Below are positions 43,809-53,479 of a DNA stretch of 64,000 bases, piece by piece. The notes under the pieces were generated by a model. It had not been told where the DNA came from. It saw only the letters and a list, made by a program, of their open reading frames with translations, and ran no database searches. A program made the position numbers and the translations under genes. The stretch covers positions 1,922,001-1,986,000 of the forward strand of contig OY970063.1 in the NCBI GenBank assembly GCA_963705275.1, given 5' to 3'. The stretch's first letter is position 1; each line of letters opens with the position of its first letter. This DNA is from Fen-1135 sp963705275. Lineage in GTDB: Bacteria > Desulfobacterota > Syntrophia > Syntrophales > UBA2185.

Positions 43809-44609
43809 ATGGCAGATATACTGTTAAAAGAAAGGACTGATGAGGGCATCCTTATTCTCACGCTGAATCGTCCTGAGGCTATGAACTGCTTTAACTTTGA
43901 TCTATTGGCTGCACTGGCCGACACCGTAAGGGAAGCAAATTTTGACATGGGTCTCCGCTGTATCATCATTACCGGCTCCAAAGCCGGTGACGATGCCAAG
44001 AAGTGGTCCTTCTCTACAGGCGCAGACCTGAAGGAAAGAAGGACACTGTCAGACGACCAGGTTCGCCGCTTCATCTTCACGATACGCAACACTTTCACGG
44101 CGGTAGAGCAGGTCCGTGTCCCCGTGATTGCCGCCATAAACGGCTTTGCTTTTGGTGGCGGTACGGAGCTTGCCCTTGCCTCTGACATCCGTATCTGCTC
44201 GTCCAACGTCCTGATGGGACTAACCGAAACCTCTCTCGCGATTATTCCCGGTGCCGGCGGTACTCAAAGACTAACCAGGATTGTGGGTGTGGCAAAAGCC
44301 AAGGAGCTGGTCTTCACGGCGAGAAGAATAAATGCCGAGACGGCGCTGCAGATCGGCCTTGTCAGCAAGGTTGTGGAACCCGACAAGCTCATGGAAGCCG
44401 CGCTCGAACTGGCAAGGGAGATTGCCAAGAATGGCCCCATCGGCGTTGCCCAGGCGAAGTTTGCCATCAACTACGGCTCCGAGGCGAGCCTCGGAGTAGC
44501 GCTCCCGCTTGAGTCCAAGGCTTATGAGGTTACCATTCCGACGAAGGATAGACTGGAGGCGCTGGCGGCCTTTGCGGAGAAACGTAAACCCGTATTCAAG
44601 GGAGAATAG
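43809..44609 (+). CDS. liuC: methylglutaconyl-CoA hydratase-like enoyl-CoA hydratase
   Basis: A 266-residue crotonase. Both catalytic glutamates are present: E120 in FAFGGGTELALASDI and E140 in MGLTETSLAIIPGAGGTQR. The C-terminal segment TIPTKDRLEALAAFAEKRKP closely resembles human AUH, a methylglutaconyl-CoA hydratase. The oxyanion-loop region reads FSTGADLKER, also as in AUH. The ATG at 43809 is used because AAGGAGG lies 8 bases upstream. It hydrates 3-methylglutaconyl-CoA to HMG-CoA, the step between the carboxylase and the lyase. Confidence 0.88.
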   Translation: MADILLKERTDEGILILTLNRPEAMNCFNFDLLAALADTVREANFDMGLRCIIITGSKAGDDAKKWSFSTGADLKERRTLSDDQVRRFIFTIRNTFTAVEQVRVPVIAAINGFAFGGGTELALASDIRICSSNVLMGLTETSLAIIPGAGGTQRLTRIVGVAKAKELVFTARRINAETALQIGLVSKVVEPDKLMEAALELAREIAKNGPIGVAQAKFAINYGSEASLGVALPLESKAYEVTIPTKDRLEALAAFAEKRKPVFKGE

Positions 44610-44675
44610 CACTCTTTCACCCGGAGATACGTTGAACTTAATAAATAATAAAATTGAGGAGGTCATTACTGTTCT

Positions 44676-45854
44676 ATGACGGAATATGATTATTGGAAAA
44701 TATTTCCCAAAATGCCAAAGAAGGTGACCATCGGAGACATAACCGTGCGCGATGGTTTCCAGCATGAAGAAAAATTCATATCCACTAACGCCAAGATCTT
44801 TTACGCCCAGGAGATGATCCTGTCGGGGGCAAAGGAGATTGAGGTTACCAACCTGGGAAACCCGGCGGGCATTCCCCAGTTCAGAGATGCTGAGCAGGTT
44901 CTTACAGCTCTCAGGAGCGATGCGTTCAAGAAACGCTGCGAGAGGGCAGGGATCAAATATGATGAGCTCGTCATGACTGCTGTGACGATCCGCGAACCCG
45001 CCGTAGATACGGCGATTGAGCTCAGGAAAAAAGGGATTGGTCCGGACCGAGTCCTGATGATGGTCTCCACCGATCCCGAACACCATTTTGCCAACTCCGG
45101 AACGACGCTGTCCCAGTACTGGAAAGAGGCAGAGCGCTGCATAAAGAAAGCCGCCGACCACGGCATGAAGATGTGCGGCACCGTGAGCACCATTTGGGGG
45201 AGTCCCATTACAGGTGCCACGGAGCTCAAGGATGCCGTGGAATTTACGAAGCGCTTTTTATCTATCGGCGCCCATGACATCGAGCATGCCGACCACGACG
45301 GCTCTGCTTCCGCGGCCCAGGTCTACCGTTATTTCTCCATGGTGCTGGACGCCATGCCGAATCCTGATGCTCATCTCTGCCATCTCCATGAAACGAAGCG
45401 TGTCGCCTCGGCATCGATCCTGGCGGCCCTCCAGGCGGGCATCAACCGCTTCGAAGGAACCCTTGGCGGTCTGGGCGGACAGCCGGCCAATTTCCTCGAT
45501 GACTGTCCCGTAAGAGGAACGGGCGAGTACTATTACGATCCCAGGTATGTGGGTCTCATTACCCTTGAAGATCTCATCGTCATGATTGATGAGCTGGGTA
45601 TCGAGCACGGGTATGATGTGGACCGTGTCCTCTCGCTCGGAAGGAAGATGGAAAAGACGATCGGACGGAGGCTCCGTTCCGAGGCCGTTATCAACGGCCG
45701 GACATTGAAAGAAGGGCACCCGGAACACGCCCGTCCCGGTCTTGCCAAACTCATCCAGAAAGTTGGCGAAAAACCCGGCCAGATGGTGCCTACCGATTGG
45801 CCCCCCCAAGCTGTTCTGGGTGAAAAATGGGGACCCACGGCCTGGAAGAAATAG
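44676..45854 (+). CDS. HMG-CoA-lyase-like DRE-TIM metallolyase lacking the catalytic Cys
   Basis: A 392-residue TIM-barrel lyase-like protein. The catalytic Arg-Asp pair is R25-D26 (DITVRDGFQHEE) and the metal HxH is H236 and H238 (CHLHET). The mobile loop reads GGLGGQP, with Gln at 269 where HMG-CoA lyase has the Cys needed for full activity. It also has a C-terminal extension of about 80 residues absent in the canonical lyase. It may act on a related 3-hydroxy-3-methylacyl-CoA, or catalyse a condensation as in homocitrate- or isopropylmalate-synthase relatives. A GAGGAGGT sequence lies 12 bases upstream. Confidence 0.8.
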   Translation: MTEYDYWKIFPKMPKKVTIGDITVRDGFQHEEKFISTNAKIFYAQEMILSGAKEIEVTNLGNPAGIPQFRDAEQVLTALRSDAFKKRCERAGIKYDELVMTAVTIREPAVDTAIELRKKGIGPDRVLMMVSTDPEHHFANSGTTLSQYWKEAERCIKKAADHGMKMCGTVSTIWGSPITGATELKDAVEFTKRFLSIGAHDIEHADHDGSASAAQVYRYFSMVLDAMPNPDAHLCHLHETKRVASASILAALQAGINRFEGTLGGLGGQPANFLDDCPVRGTGEYYYDPRYVGLITLEDLIVMIDELGIEHGYDVDRVLSLGRKMEKTIGRRLRSEAVINGRTLKEGHPEHARPGLAKLIQKVGEKPGQMVPTDWPPQAVLGEKWGPTAWKK

Positions 45855-45871
45855 AATCATGATGTCTGACG

Positions 45872-45906
45872 CAGGGGGAGGAGTCATTCTCCCCCTGTTT
45901 CTTTTT
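45872..45906 (+). terminator. terminator between the two lyase genes
   Basis: CAGGGGGAG (45872-45880) and CTCCCCCTG (45889-45897) form a nine-base-pair stem followed by TTTCTTTTT. It splits the run between the divergent and the canonical lyase genes, so the latter is reached by read-through or its own promoter. Confidence 0.75.
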
Positions 45907-45923
45907 GCATACCGGGTAAACAT

Positions 45924-46832
45924 ATGCAAAGCCGTCTCCCACGAAAGATTGATATCCACGAGGTCGTCCTGAGGGATGGCATCCAGAACGAGAAGAAACT
46001 CGTATCCACCGATCAGAAGATAAAGCTCATCAATGCATTGACCGAATGCGGAGTGCGGCGCATCGAAGTTTCATCCTTTGTCAATCCCCGCCTGGTTCCG
46101 CAGATGGCAGATGCAGAGAAACTCTGGAGCATGGTCAGGCGCAGGAAGGGTGTCGTCTATGCGGCGCTGGTTTTAAACGAGAGGGGCCTGGAGCGCGCCA
46201 TGCGTTGCGGGGTGCCGCAGGTAGGCGTTTACGTGTCTGCAAGTGAAACGCACAGCAGGAAAAACAGCAATGTGTCCACTGCTGAGGCGATGAAGGAAGC
46301 CGGGTTGCTCATAGAGAAGGCGCACGGCGCAGGCATGGAAGTAAGGGCAGGAGTGATGAACGCCTTCGGCTGTGCCTACGAGGGAATTGTTCCTCAAGCC
46401 AAAGTTATAAAGCTGGTTAATGATTTCCTGAAAAGAGAACCGGACGAGATATGCCTTGCCGACACATCGGGCATGGCTAATCCATCGCAAGTTAGAAAGC
46501 TCGTGAAGCGTGTGCGGGAAATTGCAGGGGCGGTGCCGCTTTCCCTTCATCTTCACAACACACGAGGTCTGGGACTAGCCAATGTCTGGGCGGCAATCAA
46601 TGAGGGGGTCTCCATCTTCGATACGTCTCTCGGAGGGCTGGGTGGCTGCCCTTTCATCATAGGCGCCAGAGGAAACATCGCCACGGAAGACACTGTCAAT
46701 CTGCTCCATGAGACGGGAATGAAAACGGGAATTAATCTGGACATGCTCATCGAAGCGAGCTTACAGTTTGAACGCTACATGGGGCAGACATTCCCTGCCA
46801 TGGTGTCCCATCTGACACGGTCACATCCTTGA
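45924..46832 (+). CDS. mvaB: hydroxymethylglutaryl-CoA lyase
   Basis: A 302-residue HMG-CoA lyase: it cleaves HMG-CoA to acetyl-CoA and acetoacetate. The catalytic R17-D18 pair is in VVLRDGIQNEKK, the metal-binding HxH in SLHLHNTRGLG, and the catalytic Cys is kept in GGLGGCPFI. Length is normal. It closes the leucine/isovalerate-type pathway in this island. Acetoacetate released here would be activated by one of the CoA-transferases. Confidence 0.93.
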   Translation: MQSRLPRKIDIHEVVLRDGIQNEKKLVSTDQKIKLINALTECGVRRIEVSSFVNPRLVPQMADAEKLWSMVRRRKGVVYAALVLNERGLERAMRCGVPQVGVYVSASETHSRKNSNVSTAEAMKEAGLLIEKAHGAGMEVRAGVMNAFGCAYEGIVPQAKVIKLVNDFLKREPDEICLADTSGMANPSQVRKLVKRVREIAGAVPLSLHLHNTRGLGLANVWAAINEGVSIFDTSLGGLGGCPFIIGARGNIATEDTVNLLHETGMKTGINLDMLIEASLQFERYMGQTFPAMVSHLTRSHP

Positions 46833-46951
46833 CACCCAAAGACAAGTTCTTAGAATAAAATCTATCTGACATCATTGCGAGCCAGCAAAGTTAACGCAGG
46901 AGTCTCTTGATTCATCAATGCAGCAAGAGATTTCTCAATGCTGTTAAGTCG

Positions 46952-47242
46952 TCATACTTTGAAATCCACTGCCAGAATTATTTCACACATCTCCTTCACC
47001 TTCGAGAGGACGGGAAGATGGTCCGGATGCGGTTGATAACGCTTCAGTGCATCCAGGTCTTCAAAGGCGGAAACCAGAGCGAAATCGTATGATCTTTCGG
47101 AACGTACGATATCACGGCCGAATTGATACTCTTTGATTTCCGGAATTCTTCCGGGAAGCTTTGCCATGGCCTTCTCCAGATCTGCTATATCTTTTTCTGT
47201 AACACCTGCCTTGAATTTCATGAAGACGACATGCTTGATCAT
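46952..47242 (-). CDS. Dabb (stress-responsive A/B barrel) domain protein
   Basis: A 96-residue ferredoxin-like dimeric alpha/beta-barrel protein with the family start MIKHVVFMKFKAGV and the YDFALVSAFEDLDALKRYQPHPDH segment. The ATG at 47242 has AAAGGAG upstream. Members include plant stress proteins and polyketide cyclases; most bacterial ones have unknown function. It is convergent with the lyase gene and separate from the signalling genes. Confidence 0.82.
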   Translation of the reverse strand: MIKHVVFMKFKAGVTEKDIADLEKAMAKLPGRIPEIKEYQFGRDIVRSERSYDFALVSAFEDLDALKRYQPHPDHLPVLSKVKEMCEIILAVDFKV

Positions 47243-47598
47243 GCTGCTGCTCCTTTCTGCGCCGCCTGACGGGGGCAACTTTCCCAAACAAAGGCTCTTA
47301 GAGATTCCAGGACAATTAACCTCCTGGCTGTTACAAAAACTCTACCACAATTAAACTTAGAGTACCATCCGGTTTTCCTCCATGCTGAAGAAGATGCCCT
47401 TTTCAGAGCGCCCAGGTTTTGTTTATTGATGGTTGAAATATCTTATGGATGATCTCGATTGAAAATCAACATGGCGGGTAGGAAGGTACAAATTTTTTTA
47501 TCAGTGTTCCGGAATTAGCCGGCAGAAAAAATTTACGGGCTACACCTACAAGTCCTCAACTTTGAGGTCAGAATTGAAGTGAGGATTACCAGTTGAAA
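47243..47598. other. intergenic stretch with no supported feature
   Basis: About 355 bases between the Dabb gene and the signalling operon. A short hairpin CCTCAA/TTGAGG near 47555 may end the signalling transcript, but no T run follows. No credible small gene is seen. Confidence 0.4.
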
Positions 47599-50208
47599 TC
47601 AGGTCTGTTTAAGTTGATAACGATTCTCTCTGAATATTCTCAGGCACGCATCCACCACATTTGCATCAAAAAGTGTTCCCTTATTTTTTTCAATTTCCTT
47701 GAGGGCTGCATCGATGCCCAAGGACGCACGGTAAGGCCGGTGTGAAGCCATGGATTCCACAACGTCGGCCACGGATAGAATCCGTGATTCAAGGAGCGTT
47801 TCTTCTGCAAGCAGCCTATTCGGATAACCCGAACCATTCATCCGTTCGTGATGCTCCAAAACCATCCTCGCAATGGGCCAGGGGAATTCGATATCCTTCA
47901 GGATATCATAGCCGGACTGGGCATGGGTCTTGATGATGCCGAATTCCAAATCTGTCAATTTCGTCGGCTTAGTGAGGATCTCCGCTGGAACGGATATCTT
48001 ACCGATGTCATGAATGACGGCTGCCGTCCGGATCCCGTCGATCTTATCGGTGGGAAGGTTCATCTCCGTTGCGATAGCACGAGCCAGATCAGAAACCCTC
48101 CGTTGATGGCCCGCCGTGTAGGGATCCCTCGTCTCAACGGTTACGGCGATTGCACTTACTGTGGCACCCAAGGCTCTTCTGATCCGCTCCACACTTTCTT
48201 TTCGGGCTGTGATATCCTCTAATACCGCCACAAAATAATCCACCGCGCCATCTCGTTTGCGAACACATCCAGCCGCTAAGTTGGTCCATATAACATCTCC
48301 GTTTTTGCGGATAAAACGTTTATCCATAACGTAACTATCAATCTCTCCGGCCAGAATGCGGTTGAATTGTCTAACATCAGCATCAAGATCATCAGGGTGC
48401 GTCAATTCAGACCAGTTCATGTCTTTGAGTTCCTGAATTGAATAACCTAGAATGTCCGACAGGCGATCATTTACCTCAAGCCAGCCCTTTTCCGGAGACG
48501 TGATGGCAATGCCGACAAGAGGCAATTCAAAGTAACTGCGGAAGCGGGCCTCACTTTTCCTTAGTGAATCCTCCGCCCGCTTGCGCTCGGTGATATCGCG
48601 GAAATACCAGACTCGACCATAGTGTTTGCCATCCTTCCCGATCATTGGGGCTGAGTGGCGGTCGAATAGTCTGCCATCCACGAGGGGGATTTCATCATCG
48701 GATGTCGCGTTGATATTGTCGTAGAGGCGCCGCACTTCGGCCAGGAATTGCTTCGGGTCAGCCAGTTTGCCCAAAATCGATTGAATGGCGAGTTCGTCAG
48801 ATTGTGTTTCCAAGACATATGAGGGAATGCCCCACATATCAGTAAAGCGTTGATTATATGAGATTATCTTACCTTCCGGATCTACTACGAGTATTCCGTC
48901 ATGCGTCGTTTCCTGTTGAGTCGAAAGGATAACATTGCTGAATCGCAACGCCTCCTCCGCCCGCTTGCGCTCCGTAATATCTATGATAGCTCCTCTGAGT
49001 CCCACAGGTTTTCCATCACTGTAAATTACACTTGAGATTACTATGGCAGGAAAGACAGATCCATCTAACCTCATTAAAGTATATTCAGTACCTTCTATTT
49101 GTTGCCCCTTTAACAGCCTTTGAACGTTCTTATTAGATTTATCAATGTCTTCAGGTGAAAGTATCTGCCATATTTTAAAACCTTTCTTTAAATCCTCTTC
49201 TGCACCTCTAAAAGTTTCATAAATAGCGCGGTTGGCAGAAATAATATTCGCTTCCAGATCCATCTCATAGACTGGGATCGGCAAAAAATCATACAGCTCA
49301 CGATATTTCTTCTCGCTCTTCGTAACGTTTTCCTCCGCCTGCTTGCGTTCCGTAATATCTCGCGCGACGGAAATGATACCGATAATCTTGCCTTCACGCG
49401 TTATGGGGGATCCACTGACTTCACCATACTTTATGGTTCCATCCTTTGTGATAAACCGATAAATCGTCGCCGGAATTACCTCACCTTTTAAGATCAAACC
49501 TATATCGCCTATCATCTGCTCAAAAGATTCCGGCGTAAGGATATATCCTAAATCGGAAACAGGTCGGCCAATAAAATCTTGTGGTTTATACCCCAATATT
49601 CTCTCCACACTTGGAGACACGTTTAACACATTGAGATCGTTGTCAATCGTATAAATAACATCCGTTGCATTCTGAAAAGATAAACGATACTTCTCCTCCG
49701 ATATCCTCAACTTCTGATTTGCAATTTCCAGATCTGACATTTTCTTTTCAAGTTTTTTGAACAGGATTTCATTATGCCGCCTGAAGGACTCCATTTCTTC
49801 GCCGAGAGGCTTGGTCACTGCTTGCCTTGCCGTATATTTTTCTTCCAACACATCTTTCAACATATTCATAAAAATATCCGGTTCCTGGGGTTTGATTATG
49901 AATAGGTCCGCCCCGAGGCTTAACGCAAACTCCTCGTCTTTAGATTCGATATATGTGGCGGTGTAAAATACCAGGGGTATATGTTTAAGCGTATCATCTG
50001 ATTTCCATTCCCGGCATAAGGCGTAGCCGTCCATCACGGGCATTAGAATATCTGTGACAATCAGGTCAGGAGGATTGAGACGGGCCTTATTCAGGGCATC
50101 CTTGCCGTTTTCCGCTGAAGTTACTTCAAAACCGTATCCCTTCAGCAGGGTTTCCAGCATATATAGATTAGTGCTGTTATCGTCGACAATTAAAACTTTC
50201 TTTATCAT
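47599..50208 (-). CDS. response regulator with PAS domains and HD-GYP phosphodiesterase output
   Basis: An 869-residue protein. The receiver is at residues 1-120 with the phospho-acceptor D53 (IVTDILMPVMD). It is followed by a coiled coil (140-175), four PAS domains with PAC segments (about 175-675), and a C-terminal HD-GYP domain with HDIGKISVPAEIL, HHERMNGSGYP. HD-GYP domains degrade cyclic di-GMP. It is the last of three genes overlapping by ATGA; the upstream kinase probably phosphorylates it. PAS domains may sense redox state or small ligands; no haem or flavin motif is certain. Confidence 0.92.
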   Translation of the reverse strand: MIKKVLIVDDNSTNLYMLETLLKGYGFEVTSAENGKDALNKARLNPPDLIVTDILMPVMDGYALCREWKSDDTLKHIPLVFYTATYIESKDEEFALSLGADLFIIKPQEPDIFMNMLKDVLEEKYTARQAVTKPLGEEMESFRRHNEILFKKLEKKMSDLEIANQKLRISEEKYRLSFQNATDVIYTIDNDLNVLNVSPSVERILGYKPQDFIGRPVSDLGYILTPESFEQMIGDIGLILKGEVIPATIYRFITKDGTIKYGEVSGSPITREGKIIGIISVARDITERKQAEENVTKSEKKYRELYDFLPIPVYEMDLEANIISANRAIYETFRGAEEDLKKGFKIWQILSPEDIDKSNKNVQRLLKGQQIEGTEYTLMRLDGSVFPAIVISSVIYSDGKPVGLRGAIIDITERKRAEEALRFSNVILSTQQETTHDGILVVDPEGKIISYNQRFTDMWGIPSYVLETQSDELAIQSILGKLADPKQFLAEVRRLYDNINATSDDEIPLVDGRLFDRHSAPMIGKDGKHYGRVWYFRDITERKRAEDSLRKSEARFRSYFELPLVGIAITSPEKGWLEVNDRLSDILGYSIQELKDMNWSELTHPDDLDADVRQFNRILAGEIDSYVMDKRFIRKNGDVIWTNLAAGCVRKRDGAVDYFVAVLEDITARKESVERIRRALGATVSAIAVTVETRDPYTAGHQRRVSDLARAIATEMNLPTDKIDGIRTAAVIHDIGKISVPAEILTKPTKLTDLEFGIIKTHAQSGYDILKDIEFPWPIARMVLEHHERMNGSGYPNRLLAEETLLESRILSVADVVESMASHRPYRASLGIDAALKEIEKNKGTLFDANVVDACLRIFRENRYQLKQT

Positions 50209-50597
50209 TGTCCTTTCCTCTGTTGATCTCTTATTATTAAATGTTGTTCAACTTGTGCCACAAAGGTGTCCGGATCAATTGGTTTCTCTATATATCCATT
50301 ACAGCCGGCTTCCATTACCTTTTCCCGGTCACCGGACATTGCGTAGGACGTCACTGCAACAATGGGCGTGTTTGCAAGGTCTGGATTCTGCCTTAGGTTG
50401 CGGGCTACAGCGTAACCGTCCATTACAGGTAACTGGATATCCAGGAGGATCAAGTCAGGTTTGAGCAAAGCTGCCATTTCAATACCCGATTTACCATCCA
50501 TCGCAGCGAAGACTTCATAGTCGCGCTGTTCAAGAATAAACCTGACAAGATAAAGATTCTGCTCATTATCTTCTATTACAAGGATTTTTCCTTTCAT
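50205..50597 (-). CDS. single-domain response regulator
   Basis: A 130-residue receiver with the acidic pair near D10, phospho-acceptor D53 (LLDIQLPVMD) and the switch Thr/Ser plus Lys in VTSYAMSG and YIEKPIDP. It has no output domain. It overlaps both neighbours by four bases, so the three genes form one translationally coupled unit. It may act as a phosphate sink or relay between the kinase and the HD-GYP protein. Confidence 0.92.
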   Translation of the reverse strand: MKGKILVIEDNEQNLYLVRFILEQRDYEVFAAMDGKSGIEMAALLKPDLILLDIQLPVMDGYAVARNLRQNPDLANTPIVAVTSYAMSGDREKVMEAGCNGYIEKPIDPDTFVAQVEQHLIIRDQQRKGQ

Positions 50598-53479
50598 ACA
50601 TCTTTCCTCTCTTGAGGCACGGAAAAACTAAAGGTGCTTCCCGAACCCCATACGCTTGTCACCCGGATTTGACCTCCCATCAGCTCTACAAGTTTTCTAC
50701 TGATGGAAAGGCCCAGACCCGTACCTTCATATTTCCGGGTAATTCCCGAATCGATCTGTTGAAAGGCCCGAAAAATTGTTTCCATGTCTTCAGTCTTGAT
50801 GCCAATGCCGGTATCAATAACCCTTATAGTTACGTTGTTCTCTTCCGGTTCGCATTCTATTTTTACCGAACCCTTTTCTGTAAACTTTATTGCATTGCTA
50901 ATCAAATTCAGAAGAATCTGCTCTACTCGCCGGCGGTCGCCGGTTATCGTTTCAATTTCGGGAGAGATTGCACATGTAAGTTCAAGCCCCTTTTTGCCTG
51001 CAAGTGGACGTGCACTCTCCACAGCCTTTTCTATCGTGTGACGCAGGTCAAAATGTTCATATGCTACCTGCAACTGTCCCGCTTCAATCTTGGATATATC
51101 AAGGACATCATTGATCAGCGAAAGCAGGTGTTGTGCACTGTCGCGCACCATATTCAGTTGTTTCTTCTGTTCATCATTTAACGGGCCAACTCGCTCATGC
51201 AGAATGATACCCGTGAAGCCTATGATTGAGTTAAGAGGGGTTCGCAGTTCGTGCGACATTGTAGCGAGAAAGGCTGACTTTATCTTGTCCGCCGCCTCGG
51301 CGTGTTCTTTTGCAATACCAAGTTCCTCAAATGCGTTACGCAACTCTTTTTCTGTCTCTATAAGTTTGGTAACATCATTGCCAACAGATAGTATTTCCAT
51401 GACCTTTCCTGTCTCATCAACTATTGGTTTATTGGCCCAGGCAACCCAAACACGCTCGCCATTCTTCCGTATGTTCTCATTTACATTTCTAACATATGCT
51501 TCCGGATTCAATGAGATATCTTCCGCAAGCGAAGATATATCTCGTCCTGTTGATTCCTTTGGGGGGACTATAGTATCCAAGATATTCTTACCGATAATTT
51601 CTTGTTCGCGATAGCCAAAAAAGTCTTGGGCATACCTATTAAAAAACGTGATTCGTCCATCCGCTAGCCAGCGTATAATTATACTATTAGCACTCTCAAC
51701 AAGGTTACGATATTTGGCTTCGCTTTGAATAAGCATCTGTTCAATACGAATACGGTCCTCGATTTCTATTTTAAGCCTATCATTCGCGTCAATAAGTTCT
51801 GCAGTACGCTTCCTGACCATGTTCTCTAATTGTTCGCGGTGTTCAATCAATTCTTGTTCCAACTGTTTACGTTCACTAATATCGCGGATCGATTCGATGG
51901 CGCCCACGATATTGCCCTTGCTGTCATAAAGGGGACCTGCCATCCCTGAAAGGGCCAACTTTTTTCCCTTAATGATACAGATGTTCGATTCCGCCACGAG
52001 CGTGTCCCCCTTTTTCTTTATAAAGAGATAGTTCTTTGCGGCCTCCTCATTCCAAGTATAAACAAAATCAATCAATATGGGCTGCCGTTTCTCGAAAAAA
52101 GGCAGGGCATATTCGTAGTCGCCCTTTCCAATCATTTCTACGGCAGGAAATCCTGTCATCTCTTCGATTGCCTGGTTCCACGCAATAATGCTGCCCTCTC
52201 GATCAATAGCAAATGTGGCGTCAGGCAGGAAATCAATAATTGCCGCCAACTTCTGCTCGGAGTCTTTAAGCTCAATAGTTAACCTTCGGCTCTTGATGAT
52301 GTTGATTATAAGGAAAACAATTAATGCTCCCTGAACAAGGAAGACCATTAGGACGAGAATGATCATTTCAAGATTCTCTTCCCAGAAGGATGGTGTCCTG
52401 TAGCGGATAATGCTGCCTTTCGGAAGAATGCTTACTGGTACATTCCATTTTTTTAACTGCCGCCAGTCGTAGATATCGTGTAATTCCGCAGTCATTTTCA
52501 CCTGCTGTACCTTTTGATCACCGGCATGGATCAGTGCGTGAACAGCCGCGGCTATAGCTTCGCCATATGAATCGGCACTTGAAAGTTTTCCGCCAACAAT
52601 CCCGTGACCGAATACAGTATCGTAAAAACTGAATATTGGGGCGTTGGCACGTTTTATGACAGCGTCCATGACTTCAACCGTCGTTAAATACTTTCCATTT
52701 TTATCCCGCAGATAAGTTAACATAAGGACGGCAGAATGGGCTGGAAGGCGTGATAGATTTTCTGTCAGCTCATTTGCCGGAATGCCTGCGAGATAGGTTA
52801 CTGTACCCGGCCAGTTTACGTCCTTTATGGCTTGTTGAGTCTTCGCGACGTAAACCAGATCATCGGCGCCCATGCCGGAAACAACAACGAGATGTTTCGT
52901 CTCAGGGAAAAGGCGTGAGATCCGCTCGATGTTAGCCCTAATATCCGAAACACCCTCAACAATACCCACCCCTGGTTGCGCAAGAATTTGTTTAATCTGG
53001 GCGCTTTCCGGTAGCGCATAGACTTTGGGCACATCCGGGAAAACTTCTTCGCCATGCTGAAGAAGAAAACCGCTGCTGGTCGGCATGATGCCAACTATCA
53101 CGTCGGGCTTTACCCGTGCATATTTCATCCGCAGCAGCTTTATAAGAGTCGTAACAAATTCAGGATCAGAGATAGTATCACTCCCGATGTACTCGTAACT
53201 TATCTTCGTTTCAGGGGACATCAACGCTGATATGCGACCTCTAAAGGCTGCATTCAAGATTGAAAACCATTCAGTAACATATGGTTGTGATGTGATAATG
53301 AGAACATGATGTTTTTTTGCGTTATTGGTTTGTGTGATCGTTCTTTCTTGATTATTTTCGCGTGGGACGTTGCCAATTTTTTTATGATCCTGCTGTCCCA
53401 ATGATACCTGACTATACAAACAGATGAGTAACAAAAGAGCACTAAATAGAGAAAGGATATGTTTAATATAGCAGTTCAT
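50594..53479 (-). CDS. membrane sensor histidine kinase with periplasmic ABC-substrate-binding-like domain
   Basis: A 961-residue kinase. It has an N-terminal signal segment (1-28), and a periplasmic ABC_sub_bind-like region (about 50-345) related to binding proteins such as the TrpX/peripla_BP type. A transmembrane helix follows (about 372-396), then two PAS domains (405-530 and 585-705) separated by a coiled coil. The HisKA H-box is ATMSHELRTPLN, and the ATPase has N, G1 and G2 boxes (NLISNAIKF, DTGIGI, GTGLGLSISRK). It autophosphorylates and should pass phosphate to the two downstream receivers. The ligand is unknown. Confidence 0.92.
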   Translation of the reverse strand: MNCYIKHILSLFSALLLLICLYSQVSLGQQDHKKIGNVPRENNQERTITQTNNAKKHHVLIITSQPYVTEWFSILNAAFRGRISALMSPETKISYEYIGSDTISDPEFVTTLIKLLRMKYARVKPDVIVGIMPTSSGFLLQHGEEVFPDVPKVYALPESAQIKQILAQPGVGIVEGVSDIRANIERISRLFPETKHLVVVSGMGADDLVYVAKTQQAIKDVNWPGTVTYLAGIPANELTENLSRLPAHSAVLMLTYLRDKNGKYLTTVEVMDAVIKRANAPIFSFYDTVFGHGIVGGKLSSADSYGEAIAAAVHALIHAGDQKVQQVKMTAELHDIYDWRQLKKWNVPVSILPKGSIIRYRTPSFWEENLEMIILVLMVFLVQGALIVFLIINIIKSRRLTIELKDSEQKLAAIIDFLPDATFAIDREGSIIAWNQAIEEMTGFPAVEMIGKGDYEYALPFFEKRQPILIDFVYTWNEEAAKNYLFIKKKGDTLVAESNICIIKGKKLALSGMAGPLYDSKGNIVGAIESIRDISERKQLEQELIEHREQLENMVRKRTAELIDANDRLKIEIEDRIRIEQMLIQSEAKYRNLVESANSIIIRWLADGRITFFNRYAQDFFGYREQEIIGKNILDTIVPPKESTGRDISSLAEDISLNPEAYVRNVNENIRKNGERVWVAWANKPIVDETGKVMEILSVGNDVTKLIETEKELRNAFEELGIAKEHAEAADKIKSAFLATMSHELRTPLNSIIGFTGIILHERVGPLNDEQKKQLNMVRDSAQHLLSLINDVLDISKIEAGQLQVAYEHFDLRHTIEKAVESARPLAGKKGLELTCAISPEIETITGDRRRVEQILLNLISNAIKFTEKGSVKIECEPEENNVTIRVIDTGIGIKTEDMETIFRAFQQIDSGITRKYEGTGLGLSISRKLVELMGGQIRVTSVWGSGSTFSFSVPQERKDV

